Shown: in pieces, positions 31,650 through 41,500 of the stretch
How the letters are laid out: each line of letters begins with the position of its first letter
Numbering within the stretch: position 1 is the stretch's first letter
DNA from: Avimonas intestinalis
Lineage (GTDB): Bacteria; Bacillota; Clostridia; Oscillospirales; Acutalibacteraceae
Direction of reading: 5' to 3'
DNA: 64,000 bases
Assembly: GCA_904380375.1 (NCBI GenBank)
Contig: CAJFID010000003.1
Coordinates: 1-64,000 of the forward strand
The notes under the pieces: model-generated
Database searches by the model: none
Told to the model about the DNA's origin: nothing
The model's input: the letters and a program-made list of their open reading frames with translations, nothing else
Translations under genes and position numbers: made by a program

Positions 31650-34025
31650 GTGGAAAAAAACGTCAAGCTGTCGGTGCGGCAGTTGGTGGAATTCGTCCTG
31701 CGCGGCGGCAGCATTGATAACCGTTCCGGCGGGATGGACCGCGCGCAGGAAGGCAGCCGCATCCACCGCCGGATCCAGAAAGCTGGGGGCGAGCACTACC
31801 AGGCGGAAGTTTTTTTCCGCCATACGCAGGAGTACGAGGGGATCGCCTTTACCATAGAAGGCCGCGCCGACGGCATCATTACGCAGGAGGAGACGGCGGC
31901 GGTTGACGAGATCAAGACCACCCACCTGGATCTCGCGGCCATAGAGGAGGATTACAACCGCCTCCATTGGGCGCAGGCGATGTGCTACGCTTATTTTTAC
32001 GCGCTCCAAAACGATCGGGAGCGGATGGACGTGCAGCTTACCTATGTGCATGTCAGCGAATTCGGCGACCCGGACGGGACCAAGCGGTTCACCCGGACGT
32101 TTACCGCCGAGGAGCTGGCGGCGGCGTATGAGGACCTGCTGGCTCGTTATAAAAAATGGGCGGATTTTTCCTGCGAATGGGCCGAGAAGCGGAACGCGTC
32201 CATCGCAGCGCTGCCCTTTCCCTTCCCGTCCTACCGCCGGGGGCAGCGTTCCCTGGCGGTGACGACGTACCGCACGATTGTGGAGGAGGGGACCGCCTTC
32301 TGCCAGGCGCCGACCGGCATCGGCAAGACGATTTCAACCCTGTTTCCCTCGGTCAAGGCGATGGGGGAAGGGTACATCGTCAAAATTTTTTACCTCACGG
32401 CCAAAACCATCACCCGCCAGGTAGCGGAGGAGGCCTTCGCCCATATGCGGGAAAGCGGCTTGGCTTTGAAAACCGTTACCCTGACCGCAAAGGATAAGAT
32501 CTGCTTTCTGGACGAAACCGCCTGCAACCCGGAGCAATGCCCTTATGCGGACGGCCATTACGACCGGGTCAACGACGTGCTGTTTGCGCTGCTGCAGTCG
32601 GAAGACCACATGACCAGGGAACGGATTGAGCAGGCGGCGCGGCAGGGACGCGTCTGCCCGTTTGAGCTGGCGCTGGACCTGTCCCTTTGGTGCGACGGCG
32701 TCATCTGCGACTACAATTACCTGTTTGACCCGATGATGTACCTCAAGCGCTTTTTTGCGGAAGGGCGGGGCGAATACGCCTTCCTGATTGACGAAGCGCA
32801 TAACCTGGTGGACCGCGCGCGGGAGATGTATTCCGCCGGCCTGGAAAAGGCCATGTTCCTTGAGCTCAAGCGCCGTATTGCTTCGCAGGACAAGGCCATG
32901 TCCCGGGCGCTCGGCGCCGTCAACGAGGAATTTATCGCCTTGCGCAAGCAGTGCGGGGATCAGCGGTATGTGGAGCAGCTCCTGCCTCCGGACGATCTGG
33001 GCAGGGCGCTTGTGCGCTTTACCGAGGAATGCGAGGGCTTTTTCAAGCGGCGCCCCGATTCCCCCGACGCGCCGGATCTCCTTCAGCTGTATTTTGACGC
33101 GCTGCTGTACCTGAAGATCCTGGAGCTGTACGATGAAAAATACCTGACGGCGGTGGAGGTATGGGGCAGCGAGGTGACGGTCAAGCTCTGCTGCCTTGAC
33201 CCCTCCGGCCTGATCCGGGCGGCGCTTGACCGCGGGCGGGCGGCTGTGTTCTTCTCCGCCACCCTTACCCCGCTTACCTATTTTTCCGCCGTGCTGGGGG
33301 GAGACGAGGATTCCCGCCGGCTGGCCCTTCCCTCGCCCTTTGAGCGGGACCACCTCAAGCTGCTGGTCGCCGACCGGGTCAGCACCCGCTACCGGGACCG
33401 GGAAGCCAGCCTCCGCCCAATCGCGGAGCTGATTGCCCGCACCGTGCAGGCCAAGACCGGCAATTATATGGTCTACTTCCCCTCCTATCAATATATGAAC
33501 GAGGTGTACGAGACCTTTTCCTCCTTGTATCCGGAGGTGGATACCCTCCTGCAACAAAGCGGGATGAGCGAGGAGGAGAGGGAGGCCTTCCTTGCGCGGT
33601 TCGACCAGACGAATGCGTGCACGCTGGTGGGTTTCTGTGTGCTGGGCGGCATCTATTCGGAGGGGATTGACCTCAAGGGCGACCGGCTCATCGGCACGGT
33701 CGTGGTGGGGGTAGGGCTTCCCCAGATCGGCAAGGAGCAGAACCGTATCCGGGACTACTATAACCGCAACGGGGGGACGGGCTACGAATTCGCCTACCAA
33801 TACCCCGGCATGAACAAGGTGCTGCAGGCGGCCGGCCGGGTCATCCGGGGGGAGGAGGACCGCGGCGTGGTGGTGCTGGTTGACGACCGCTTTGCTTCCC
33901 CCGCCTATCTGCGCCTGTTTCCCGAGCATTGGCACGGCTGCCGCCTGGTCCATACGCCGGAGGCGCTGGAACGGGAAATCCGGGAATTTTGGCAGGGGCA
34001 GGAAGGCGGCGGGATAGGCGGCTGA
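31650..34025 (+). CDS. XPD/DinG-type iron-sulfur superfamily 2 helicase
   Basis: This 791-residue helicase has an N-terminal region (about 1-190) that resembles a PD-(D/E)XK-like nuclease module, with EGRADGIITQE and VDEIKTTHLDL followed by WAQAMCYAYFY, then a helicase core. Walker A is CQAPTGIGKT, the DEAH box is LIDEAHNLVDRA, and C-terminal motifs include FFSATLTPL and the arginine-finger region VLQAAGRVIRGEEDRG. Four cysteines (KICFL, TACN, EQCPY, RVCPFE) match the Fe-S cluster position of XPD/DinG helicases. A role in DNA repair is likely. GTG 31650 has GGGAGG at 7 nt; ATG 31635 precedes that site. Confidence 0.9.
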   Translation: MEKNVKLSVRQLVEFVLRGGSIDNRSGGMDRAQEGSRIHRRIQKAGGEHYQAEVFFRHTQEYEGIAFTIEGRADGIITQEETAAVDEIKTTHLDLAAIEEDYNRLHWAQAMCYAYFYALQNDRERMDVQLTYVHVSEFGDPDGTKRFTRTFTAEELAAAYEDLLARYKKWADFSCEWAEKRNASIAALPFPFPSYRRGQRSLAVTTYRTIVEEGTAFCQAPTGIGKTISTLFPSVKAMGEGYIVKIFYLTAKTITRQVAEEAFAHMRESGLALKTVTLTAKDKICFLDETACNPEQCPYADGHYDRVNDVLFALLQSEDHMTRERIEQAARQGRVCPFELALDLSLWCDGVICDYNYLFDPMMYLKRFFAEGRGEYAFLIDEAHNLVDRAREMYSAGLEKAMFLELKRRIASQDKAMSRALGAVNEEFIALRKQCGDQRYVEQLLPPDDLGRALVRFTEECEGFFKRRPDSPDAPDLLQLYFDALLYLKILELYDEKYLTAVEVWGSEVTVKLCCLDPSGLIRAALDRGRAAVFFSATLTPLTYFSAVLGGDEDSRRLALPSPFERDHLKLLVADRVSTRYRDREASLRPIAELIARTVQAKTGNYMVYFPSYQYMNEVYETFSSLYPEVDTLLQQSGMSEEEREAFLARFDQTNACTLVGFCVLGGIYSEGIDLKGDRLIGTVVVGVGLPQIGKEQNRIRDYYNRNGGTGYEFAYQYPGMNKVLQAAGRVIRGEEDRGVVVLVDDRFASPAYLRLFPEHWHGCRLVHTPEALEREIREFWQGQEGGGIGG

Positions 34026-34232
34026 GGAAAAGGAGGCAAAAAAGGCGAAAGCGCTGAAAAAGGGCCGCGTTCTTTGTTGGTTTTTATGGTTGAAAATAAT
34101 TCACAAATTGATTAATATATTATTGAAACATCCAATAAAGCGTAAATTAATATTATGAAATTTAGAGGTGATACCAATGCAGATTCTTGATTCAAGATTC
34201 TATTAGTTTGTAATTATTATGGAGGGAAAAAT

Positions 34233-35357
34233 ATGAAATGGAGAAAAAAGATTAATGGTACTCTAGTAGTTTGTATAGTGTTAACTTTAATTGCATCTCC
34301 TCTTTGTGCTTCAGCATCTAATATACGTGCGGTAGAATTACAGAGTGATCGTTTCACTCAAATTGTTAATATAGAAATTGAAAAAGTTAAGCTTATTAAT
34401 GATCAAGTCGATTCGAATATAAAAGTATGTAGTAAAAAACAGGCAACAGATTTTGCGGGAAATGAATATACTATTATTGAGTGTGATCCCACTGGGTATA
34501 TGATCTATAATGTCGAAAATGGGTTGTTTTGCGAAATTGCTCTTTGGGAATATTCACCATATATGGGATATGACGCTGATCTCTATTATTGTGGTCCGAC
34601 ATACTATTACAGAAAAGTAAACAACGAATATATCCATTTGTTAGATGGCGAGGAAAGACTTACAGCTAAGGAAACAAATCAATTGATAGTAGCCAGTAAT
34701 AATCTACAGCAAAACTATAAAAAATATCAAAATGAAGACATATTAAGATATATTAGGACTGGAAATGTGACCGCATATAATAATCACAAAACTTATGTAG
34801 AGCAGGAAGCAGCAGTACCTCGAATTTCATCATCAGTTAATACATGGTTTCGTAATTTGAAAAATTGTGGTTATATTTCTGGCGGTAAATGTGGTTTCAT
34901 TGCACTCAATATTTTATATGCTTATTATGATAAATTTTATAATGATTCGTGGGTTGACAACAAGCATTGGACAAATTCATCAAAGACGGGATTAAAATCA
35001 ACCTTATCAGAAGAATTGTATAGTCTTTCGCCAAAATCATCTACAACTGCAATGCATATTGAAAAAGTCTCTAAGCTATACGCGGAAAAGAAAGGAATTT
35101 CGGTAAAACATGAAACATGGCTAGCTCCGATTGCTAATATACAGAGTGTTCGTAATAAAATTGATCAGGGCTATCCAGTGGCTGTTTTTGGTTCATTATC
35201 GGGGCCTACTGGTTCGCCGGAATATGGAAACCATGCAGTGGTAGCATTTGATACTGTTTTCAGCGATTCTTGGGAATGCCATTTAGGATATAATAATAGA
35301 AGCACAGTTTACTGTACAGGAGTGGTCGGAAGTTATTATATCCTTAAACAGCCGTAA
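34233..35357 (+). CDS. Secreted papain-fold (C39/C10-like) cysteine peptidase-like protein
   Basis: This 374-residue exported protein has a signal peptide at 1-29 (basic start, hydrophobic core, CASAS before the cut). The N-terminal half may be a propeptide-like region with no known domain. The C-terminal half has a peptidase-like core: GGKCGFIALNILYAYYD with candidate nucleophile Cys220, and GNHAVVAFD with candidate His334, spaced as in C39/C10 (SpeB-like) papain-fold proteins. Codon use and base composition are strikingly AT-rich against neighbours, suggesting recent acquisition. GGAGGG precedes the ATG. The target is unknown; it could be a bacteriocin-processing or secreted protease relative, or an inactive homologue. 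Confidence 0.72.
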   Translation: MKWRKKINGTLVVCIVLTLIASPLCASASNIRAVELQSDRFTQIVNIEIEKVKLINDQVDSNIKVCSKKQATDFAGNEYTIIECDPTGYMIYNVENGLFCEIALWEYSPYMGYDADLYYCGPTYYYRKVNNEYIHLLDGEERLTAKETNQLIVASNNLQQNYKKYQNEDILRYIRTGNVTAYNNHKTYVEQEAAVPRISSSVNTWFRNLKNCGYISGGKCGFIALNILYAYYDKFYNDSWVDNKHWTNSSKTGLKSTLSEELYSLSPKSSTTAMHIEKVSKLYAEKKGISVKHETWLAPIANIQSVRNKIDQGYPVAVFGSLSGPTGSPEYGNHAVVAFDTVFSDSWECHLGYNNRSTVYCTGVVGSYYILKQP

Positions 35358-35395
35358 TGATTTTTAAGCGGAAGGTACATCGGGAGGGGATCGGT

Positions 35396-36124
35396 ATGAA
35401 AATGCGCAGAAAGATGGTGTCCCTGCTGCTTGCCGCTGGGCTCCTATCTTTAACAGCCGGATGCAGCGGCACCCGCAGTGTGGATTCCATTGCGGCCCGC
35501 GCCCTGTTTACGGGGGATCTGCTGCAGCTGGATATTCCCGTTACCCGGGCGGAAACGCAGGCGCTGGACAGCTCCGGCTTTATGACCTTCCGCTATGCCG
35601 GTTCTTATGTGGAGCTGTTTGACGAGGTGGAGCGGGTTAAGGCGGAGGAGACCGAGCTATTTTCCGACCAGGATGCCGCCCTTTTCCTGGCGCAGGAGCC
35701 GGCGGGCCGGCAGGGGCAAAAGGATTATTATTGCCTGCGCTATACCGGCGGGGAAGGCGGGCTGTATTATTTCAGCGGCATGTACGGGGAGCTTTTCTAT
35801 GACGAGGAGGCGCCGGCATCCTCCTTTCGCCTGCTTTTCCCCCAGCATCTATTGGACGATGCCAGGGTAACGGGCCTCCCGGTCCCGGAGCTGTACGCCG
35901 GCGTAGAATACGAGGTGTCGGGAGCCCCGGACGAGTGGTTCGACTTTTATGCCCAGAGCGGCTGGTATCAGACGGAGCGGCAGGGGGACGCTACCATTGT
36001 GCTGAAGGGCTATGCCGCTTCCGACGAAGCGCTGGACCGGGAAGAGCTGCAAATGCCTGGCGCGGTAACGCTGCAATTCCGCACGGCCTTTCAGAAGACA
36101 TTTGTCCGCTTGGAGGTCGCATAG
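35396..36124 (+). CDS. Putative lipoprotein of unknown function
   Basis: This 242-residue protein has a lipoprotein signal (MKMRRKMVSLLLAAGLLSL, lipobox LTAGC with the lipid-modified Cys at about 23). The mature part has no family I recognise. It is rich in acidic and aromatic residues, with a two-fold feel: FMTFRYAGSYVELFDEVE and later VTLQFRTAFQKTFVRLEV. Base composition is that of the core genome, unlike the AT-rich genes on both sides. GGGAGGGG lies 6 nt before the ATG at 35396. It starts shortly after the peptidase-like gene, but co-transcription is uncertain. Confidence 0.72.
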   Translation: MKMRRKMVSLLLAAGLLSLTAGCSGTRSVDSIAARALFTGDLLQLDIPVTRAETQALDSSGFMTFRYAGSYVELFDEVERVKAEETELFSDQDAALFLAQEPAGRQGQKDYYCLRYTGGEGGLYYFSGMYGELFYDEEAPASSFRLLFPQHLLDDARVTGLPVPELYAGVEYEVSGAPDEWFDFYAQSGWYQTERQGDATIVLKGYAASDEALDREELQMPGAVTLQFRTAFQKTFVRLEVA

Positions 36125-36195
36125 AAGCGGGAACCGCTATCCCGCTAAACCAAGGAAAAGGCCGCCCTAATAACGCGCGGTAATATTCTTTTCAT

Positions 36196-36220
36196 GTGGC
36201 AGAACCTTGTGTTCTGCCAC
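36196..36220. repeat. 10-bp inverted repeat in front of the HExxH gene
   Basis: GTGGCAGAAC at 36196-36205 pairs with GTTCTGCCAC at 36211-36220 around a 5-nt loop that contains the TTG of the next promoter. Confidence 0.75.
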
Positions 36221-36236
36221 CTTTGTCTGTTACAAT
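36207..36236 (+). promoter_or_regulatory. Promoter of the HExxH gene, overlapping a palindrome
   Basis: TTGTGT and TACAAT are spaced by 18 nt. The arrangement (TTG in a palindrome loop, TACAAT downstream) matches that at 31548-31577. Confidence 0.6.
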
Positions 36237-36273
36237 GTATGTATTATTTGTATTGTGCGAGGTGAAATTTCAT

Positions 36274-37146
36274 TTGAACATGGATTTCCTTTATCAAAAA
36301 CATGTGGATCTGGTGTTTCATATATTGGCGCACATAAAAGTGGACAATCCATCCGATTTGTTTTCCGAACCATATATTGAAAAAATGAGTTTGGCGATAC
36401 AGGATGATCCGATTTTTCTCCCTCAATCCGCTGTTACATATTACAACCAAAATTTTGATAGGCTGGGGATTATTAATTTTCTTCCTTTCTTTGCTCAAAG
36501 CATGGAAGAACTCGTTCCATTATTGAGGGATTATCATAGATTTAACGAGGACGATCAATCGCTCTTTGTATATCCGTTTGTTGACGCCCTTACCAAGCAT
36601 TCAACCAAATATTTTGAGTTCTGGGATAAACAATTCGATAAAGAGAAAGCAAATCGTTTGCTGATTGAAGAAGCTTTGCGCAGCAAAATAAACCAATACG
36701 GTTTTCTGTTTGATTATTATAAAAAATCCGCAAAGGCTTGGCTTTCTTTCAGTATAACCAAAAACGGCAGAGGCATTCAGGGAATATCTGACTGCTTCTC
36801 CGCCGCAGTACCCTATCCTTTGTCTATTGATAAATTGGACAATACTTTCTTTATGCTGCTGCATGAATACACCCATCAATTTACCGATGCAATGATAAAT
36901 GCAGATATTCATATGGACGATGGTTCCCATGATCTTTCTGAAAATATTGTAATTTTGACCGACTATTATTTAATAAAGAGTATATGCCCGACGGATGTGG
37001 CTCCTTATGTATCATGGCTTGCCCCAAAAGGGGAGGAAACGAATAGCGATGAAGATTTATTTTTGAATATCTTCAAGGTTCCCGAACATATGCAACAAAG
37101 AATGGATAAGGTTGTAGATCAACTTTTAGGCAGCTGGAAATGGTGA
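36274..37146 (+). CDS. Uncharacterised protein with an HExxH zinc-peptidase-like motif
   Basis: This 290-residue protein has no signal peptide or membrane segment. It carries LLHEYTHQFTDAM near residue 200, an HExxH motif of the zincin type. An acidic region about 20-30 residues later (DGSHDLSENIVILTDYYL) may hold a third ligand. I know no exact family. Base composition is AT-rich relative to the core genome, so it may be acquired. TTG 36274 is chosen because GAGGTG lies 9 nt upstream; ATG 36280 is too far from it. Activity is not proven by the motif alone. Confidence 0.65.
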   Translation: MNMDFLYQKHVDLVFHILAHIKVDNPSDLFSEPYIEKMSLAIQDDPIFLPQSAVTYYNQNFDRLGIINFLPFFAQSMEELVPLLRDYHRFNEDDQSLFVYPFVDALTKHSTKYFEFWDKQFDKEKANRLLIEEALRSKINQYGFLFDYYKKSAKAWLSFSITKNGRGIQGISDCFSAAVPYPLSIDKLDNTFFMLLHEYTHQFTDAMINADIHMDDGSHDLSENIVILTDYYLIKSICPTDVAPYVSWLAPKGEETNSDEDLFLNIFKVPEHMQQRMDKVVDQLLGSWKW

Positions 37147-37226
37147 GCATACTCTCTTATAACGTCATTGCGGACACGAATCAAAAGCGCCACAGCGGTT
37201 TTTCATCCTTTCGGGAAGCAAAAATA

Positions 37227-37264
37227 AAACGGGTGAAGCGCTTAAAAGGCTTCACCCGTTTTTT
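37227..37264. terminator. Bidirectional terminator between the HExxH gene and dapL
   Basis: A 13-bp stem (37227-37239 with 37249-37261) runs into six T residues on the plus strand and begins with AAAs for the minus strand. Confidence 0.8.
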
Positions 37265-37324
37265 GACCTTCGTTATGAAATTTCACTATATGGGGGCTTC
37301 TCTTCGGTTTGGATAAGGGGGAAA

Positions 37325-38500
37325 CTACAGCCTGGCGAGCCGGCGGACAGCCTCTTCGGTGTTGGCGCGGTCACCGAACGCGGTCAGGCGGAAAAAGCCC
37401 TCGCCGTTTTTCCCGAAGCCCTCGCCGGGGGTGCCCACCACATTGGCTTCGGTCAGCAGGCGGTCAAAATAGTCCCAGGATCCTAGCCCGTCCGGGCATT
37501 TCAGCCAGATGTAGGGGGAATTTTCCCCGCCGGTGAACCAGACGCCGCGCTCCCGCAGGGCGCCGGCGATAATCCGGGCGTTTTCCCGGTAATAGGCGAT
37601 GTTCTCCTTGATCTGCCGTTGCCCCTCCGGGGTAAAGACCGCCGCAGCGCCCCGCTGGACGATGTAGGGAACGCCGTTGAATTTGGTGGTCTGCCGGCGC
37701 AGCCACATCGCATTCAGGGACATGCCGTCCCGCTTCAGCTCCTGCGGGACGACGGTATACCCGCAGCGGGTGCCGGTAAAGCCGGCCGTTTTGGAGAAGG
37801 AACAGAATTCGATCGCGCATTCTTTGGCCCCCTCCAGCTCAAAGATGGAGCGGGGAAGGGCGGGATCCTGCACAAAGGCTTCGTAGGCGGCGTCAAACAG
37901 GATGACAGCCCCGCAGTCCTGCGCATAATCCACCCAGCGCTGGAGCTGCTCCCGGCTGTATACCGCGCCAGTGGGGTTGTTGGGGGAGCAGAGGTAGACG
38001 ATATCGGCCTTGACCGCTTCATCCGGCAGGGGCAGGAAGCCGTTTTCGGCGTTGGCGTCCATATACCGGATCGTCCGCCCCGCCATGAGGTTGGTGTCGA
38101 CGTACACCGGATAAACCGGGTCGGGGATCAGCACGGTGTTGTCCTGGTCAAACAGGTCGAGGATGTTGCCAAGGTCGCTCTTGGCCCCGTCGCTGATAAA
38201 AATCTCCGACCGGTCGAGCCGGATCCCGCGTTCCCCGTAGTAGCCGGCCACCGCCTCGGCCAGGAAGTCGTATCCCTGTTCCGGGCCGTAGCCGCGGAAG
38301 GTTTCCTTTTTCCCCATCTCGGCCGCCGCGGCCTGCATGGCCTCCACAACCGCCGGGCAGAGGGGGAGGGTCACGTCCCCGATCCCCAGGCGGATAATGT
38401 TTTTATCCGGGTGGGCGGCAGAATAGGCCGCCACCTTATGGGCAATGGTCGAAAACAGGTAGCTGTCCTTGAGTTCTCCGTAATGCCGGTTGATTTTCAC
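37325..38500 (-). CDS. dapL: LL-diaminopimelate aminotransferase
   Basis: DapL converts tetrahydrodipicolinate directly to LL-2,6-diaminopimelate with glutamate and pyridoxal phosphate, bypassing the acyl-intermediate route. The 391-residue protein has RLGIGDVTLPLCPAVVEAM at the start, ETFRGYGPEQGYDFLAEAV, CSPNNPTGAVYS, YEAFVQDP and the PLP lysine region CSFSKTAGFTGTRCGYTV. GTG 38500 has AAAGGAG at about 9 nt and yields the family start (V)KINRHYGELKDSYLF. It is the last gene of the carA-carB/dapF-dapL operon, starting 43 nt after the fused gene, which encodes the next enzyme (the epimerase). Confidence 0.95.
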   Translation of the reverse strand: MKINRHYGELKDSYLFSTIAHKVAAYSAAHPDKNIIRLGIGDVTLPLCPAVVEAMQAAAAEMGKKETFRGYGPEQGYDFLAEAVAGYYGERGIRLDRSEIFISDGAKSDLGNILDLFDQDNTVLIPDPVYPVYVDTNLMAGRTIRYMDANAENGFLPLPDEAVKADIVYLCSPNNPTGAVYSREQLQRWVDYAQDCGAVILFDAAYEAFVQDPALPRSIFELEGAKECAIEFCSFSKTAGFTGTRCGYTVVPQELKRDGMSLNAMWLRRQTTKFNGVPYIVQRGAAAVFTPEGQRQIKENIAYYRENARIIAGALRERGVWFTGGENSPYIWLKCPDGLGSWDYFDRLLTEANVVGTPGEGFGKNGEGFFRLTAFGDRANTEEAVRRLARL

Positions 38501-38543
38501 AGCGGATTCTCCTTTCCAATCGGGCGCGTCGTCGTTCCTCTCG

Positions 38544-41500
38544 TTAAATCTCCACGTCCCCCTCAAAGACCTTGGCGGCCTTGCCGGTCATGTACACCGT
38601 GTCGCCCGTATAGCGGATCATCAGGTCGCCGCCCTTGAGCTTGACGGTGATATCCTCGTCCGGCAGGCAGTAGCCGTTGAGCACCGCGGCCACGGCCGAG
38701 GCGCAGGCGCCGGTCCCGCAGGCCCAGGTTTCGCCGCTGCCCCGCTCCCATACCCGCATTTTTAGGGAGGTGCGGCCGAGCACGGTGACGAACTCGGTAT
38801 TCACCCGCTCCGGGAAGAGCGGGTCGAATTCAAACTGCGGGCCAAGCTCTTCAAGCTTTAGGGTGTCCAGCGGCACCTTGGGGTCGCAGAACACCACGCA
38901 GTGGGGGTTGCCCATTGAGACGCAGGTGACGGCGTATTCCCTGCCGCCGATCGTCACGGTGCGGTTCACCACCCGGTCGCCGTCCAGCTTGACCGGGATT
39001 TTGGCCGGATCCAGCTCGGCGGCCCCCATGTCGACGGTGACCGAATCCACCTTGCCGTTTTGGAGGTACAGGGTCAGGGACTTGATCCCGCTGAGGGTTT
39101 CAATGGTCATGGAAGTCTTGGGCACCATCCCATGGTCGTACAGGTATTTGCCCACGCAGCGGATGGCGTTGCCGCACATTTTTCCCTCGCTCCCGTCAAG
39201 GTTGAACATCCGCATTTTGGCGTCGGCCACATCGGAGGGGCAGATCAGCACCACGCCGTCCCCGCCGATGCCGAAATGCCGGTCGGAGAGGTAGACGGCC
39301 AGGGATTCCGGGCTGATCATCTCCTGCTCAAAGCAGTTGAAGTAGATATAGTCGTTGCCGCAGCCCTGCATCTTGGTAAAGTGCAGAGAGCGCCGCTCGG
39401 TGCGCATGTGGTTGATGTCGACCAGCTCGGTGCTGTTCTGGGTGTACCGGCTGCGCAGCGCATTGGCCAGCGCGTTAGCCGTGTCAATCGAGGTCAGGCA
39501 GGGGATGGCGAGCTCCACCGCCTTGCGGCGGATCTTGACGCTGTCCCGGCTGGGAAGCCGGCCTTTGGAAGAGGTGGAGATGATATACTGAAGCTGGCCG
39601 CTTTCCAGCAGCTCCAGGATATTCTCGTCCTGCCCGTCCGTCTCATGCAGCTTGCTGACCGGGATGACGGAGAGCCCCGCCTCCCGCAGCGCGGCGGCGG
39701 TACCATGGGTGGCATACAGGGTAAAGCCCAGCTCGGCATACCGCCGGGCGGTGTCGGTGATTTCCACCTTGTCGGTGTCCCGCACCGTAATCAGGACGCC
39801 GCCGTTTTTCTCCATCCGATACCCGGCGGCGACCAAGCCCTTGTACAGCGCTTCGTCCAGCGTCTTGCCAATGCCGAGCACCTCGCCGGTGGATTTCATC
39901 TCCGGGCCGAGGTGGGTGTCCACGTCGATCAGCTTTTCAAAGGAGAAGACCGGCACCTTGACCGCTACATACGGCGGCACCCGGTACAGCCCGGTGCCGT
40001 AGCCCATGTCCGCCAGCTTCTCCCCCAGCATGGCCCGGGTGGCGAGATCCACCATCGGCACCCCGGTCACCTTGCTGATGTAGGGGATGGTGCGGGAGGA
40101 ACGGGGGTTGACCTCAATGACATAGATCTCGTTTTCATGGATGACGTACTGGATATTCACCAGCCCCTGGGTATGGAGGGAAACCGCCAGCTTTTTGGTG
40201 TAGTCAATCAGCTTCTGGGTGAGCGCGCCGCTGATGTTCCAGGCCGGGTAGACCGCGATTGAATCGCCCGAGTGGATGCCGGCCCGCTCAATATGCTCCA
40301 TGATGCCGGGGATCAGGATATCCTCCCCGTCGCAGATCGCGTCCACTTCCACCTCAATGCCCATCAGGTATTTGTCGATCAGCACCGGGTTTTTGATGGA
40401 GTGGGAGAGGATGATCGCCATGTATTCGCGAATATCCTCGTCACAGAAGGCGATGATCATGTTCTGCCCGCCCAGCACATAGGAGGGGCGCAGCAGGACG
40501 GGATAGCCGAGCTCGTTGGCGGCGGCGAGCGCGTCCTGCATGCACATGACGGTGGTGCCCTTCGGACGCTTGATGCCGTGGCTTTCGAGCAGGGCGTCAA
40601 ACCGCTCCCGGTCCTCGGCCGCGTCGATGCTGTCCGCCGGGGTGCCCAGGATGCGCACCCCCTGCGCCTCAAGGAAGTTGGCAAGCTTGATGGCGGTCTG
40701 CCCGCCGAAGGCGACCACGACGCCCCAGGGCTGCTCGGTGCGGATGACCTGCATCACGTCCTCGGGAGTCAATGGTTCAAAATACAGCCGGTCAGCGGTA
40801 TCAAAGTCGGTGGAGACCGTCTCGGGGTTGTTGTTGACGATGACCACCTCGTACCCCGCCTGCTTGAGCGCCCAGACGCAGTGGACGGAGGCGTAGTCGA
40901 ACTCGATCCCCTGCCCGATCCGGATGGGGCCGGAGCCAAAGACGATGACCGTCTTTTTCCCGCTTTGATGCTCCCGGATGAACTCGGCCGCCTCGTTTTC
41001 CTCGTCGTAGGTGGAGTAGAAGTAGGGGGTTTCCGCGGCGAATTCGGCGGCGCAGGTATCCACCATCTTGAATACCGCCGGGCGCGGATTTTCAATCTTA
41101 TCGCCGCTGATCCGCTCAATGACCTTATCGGGATAGCCGTATTTCTTCGCTTCCACATACAGCTCGCCGGTGAGCCCGCGGGCCATCTGCCGTTCCAGCT
41201 CCGCCAAGTGGCGGAGCTTGTACAGGAACCATTCGTCGATTTTGGTGATCTCATGGATCTCCTCGCAGGATACCCCCCGCTTGATGGCCTCAAAGACGAC
41301 GAACAGCCGCTCGTCGTTGCAGTCGTGCAGCTTTTTGCGCACCTCGTCGGTGCTCAGGGCTGTGAGGGCCGGCAGGTTCAGGGAGTCCAGGGAAATTTCC
41401 GCGCCCCGCACCGCCTTCATGATCGCCTGCTCAAAGCTGTCCCCGATGGCCATGACCTCCCCGGTCGCCTTCATCTGGGTGCCGAGGGTGCGCTTGGCGT

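Noticed and set aside
32334..33953. Open frame of 539 residues antisense to the helicase gene
   Set aside because: Lies wholly inside a gene with clear helicase motifs on the other strand; composition is that of a shadow frame.
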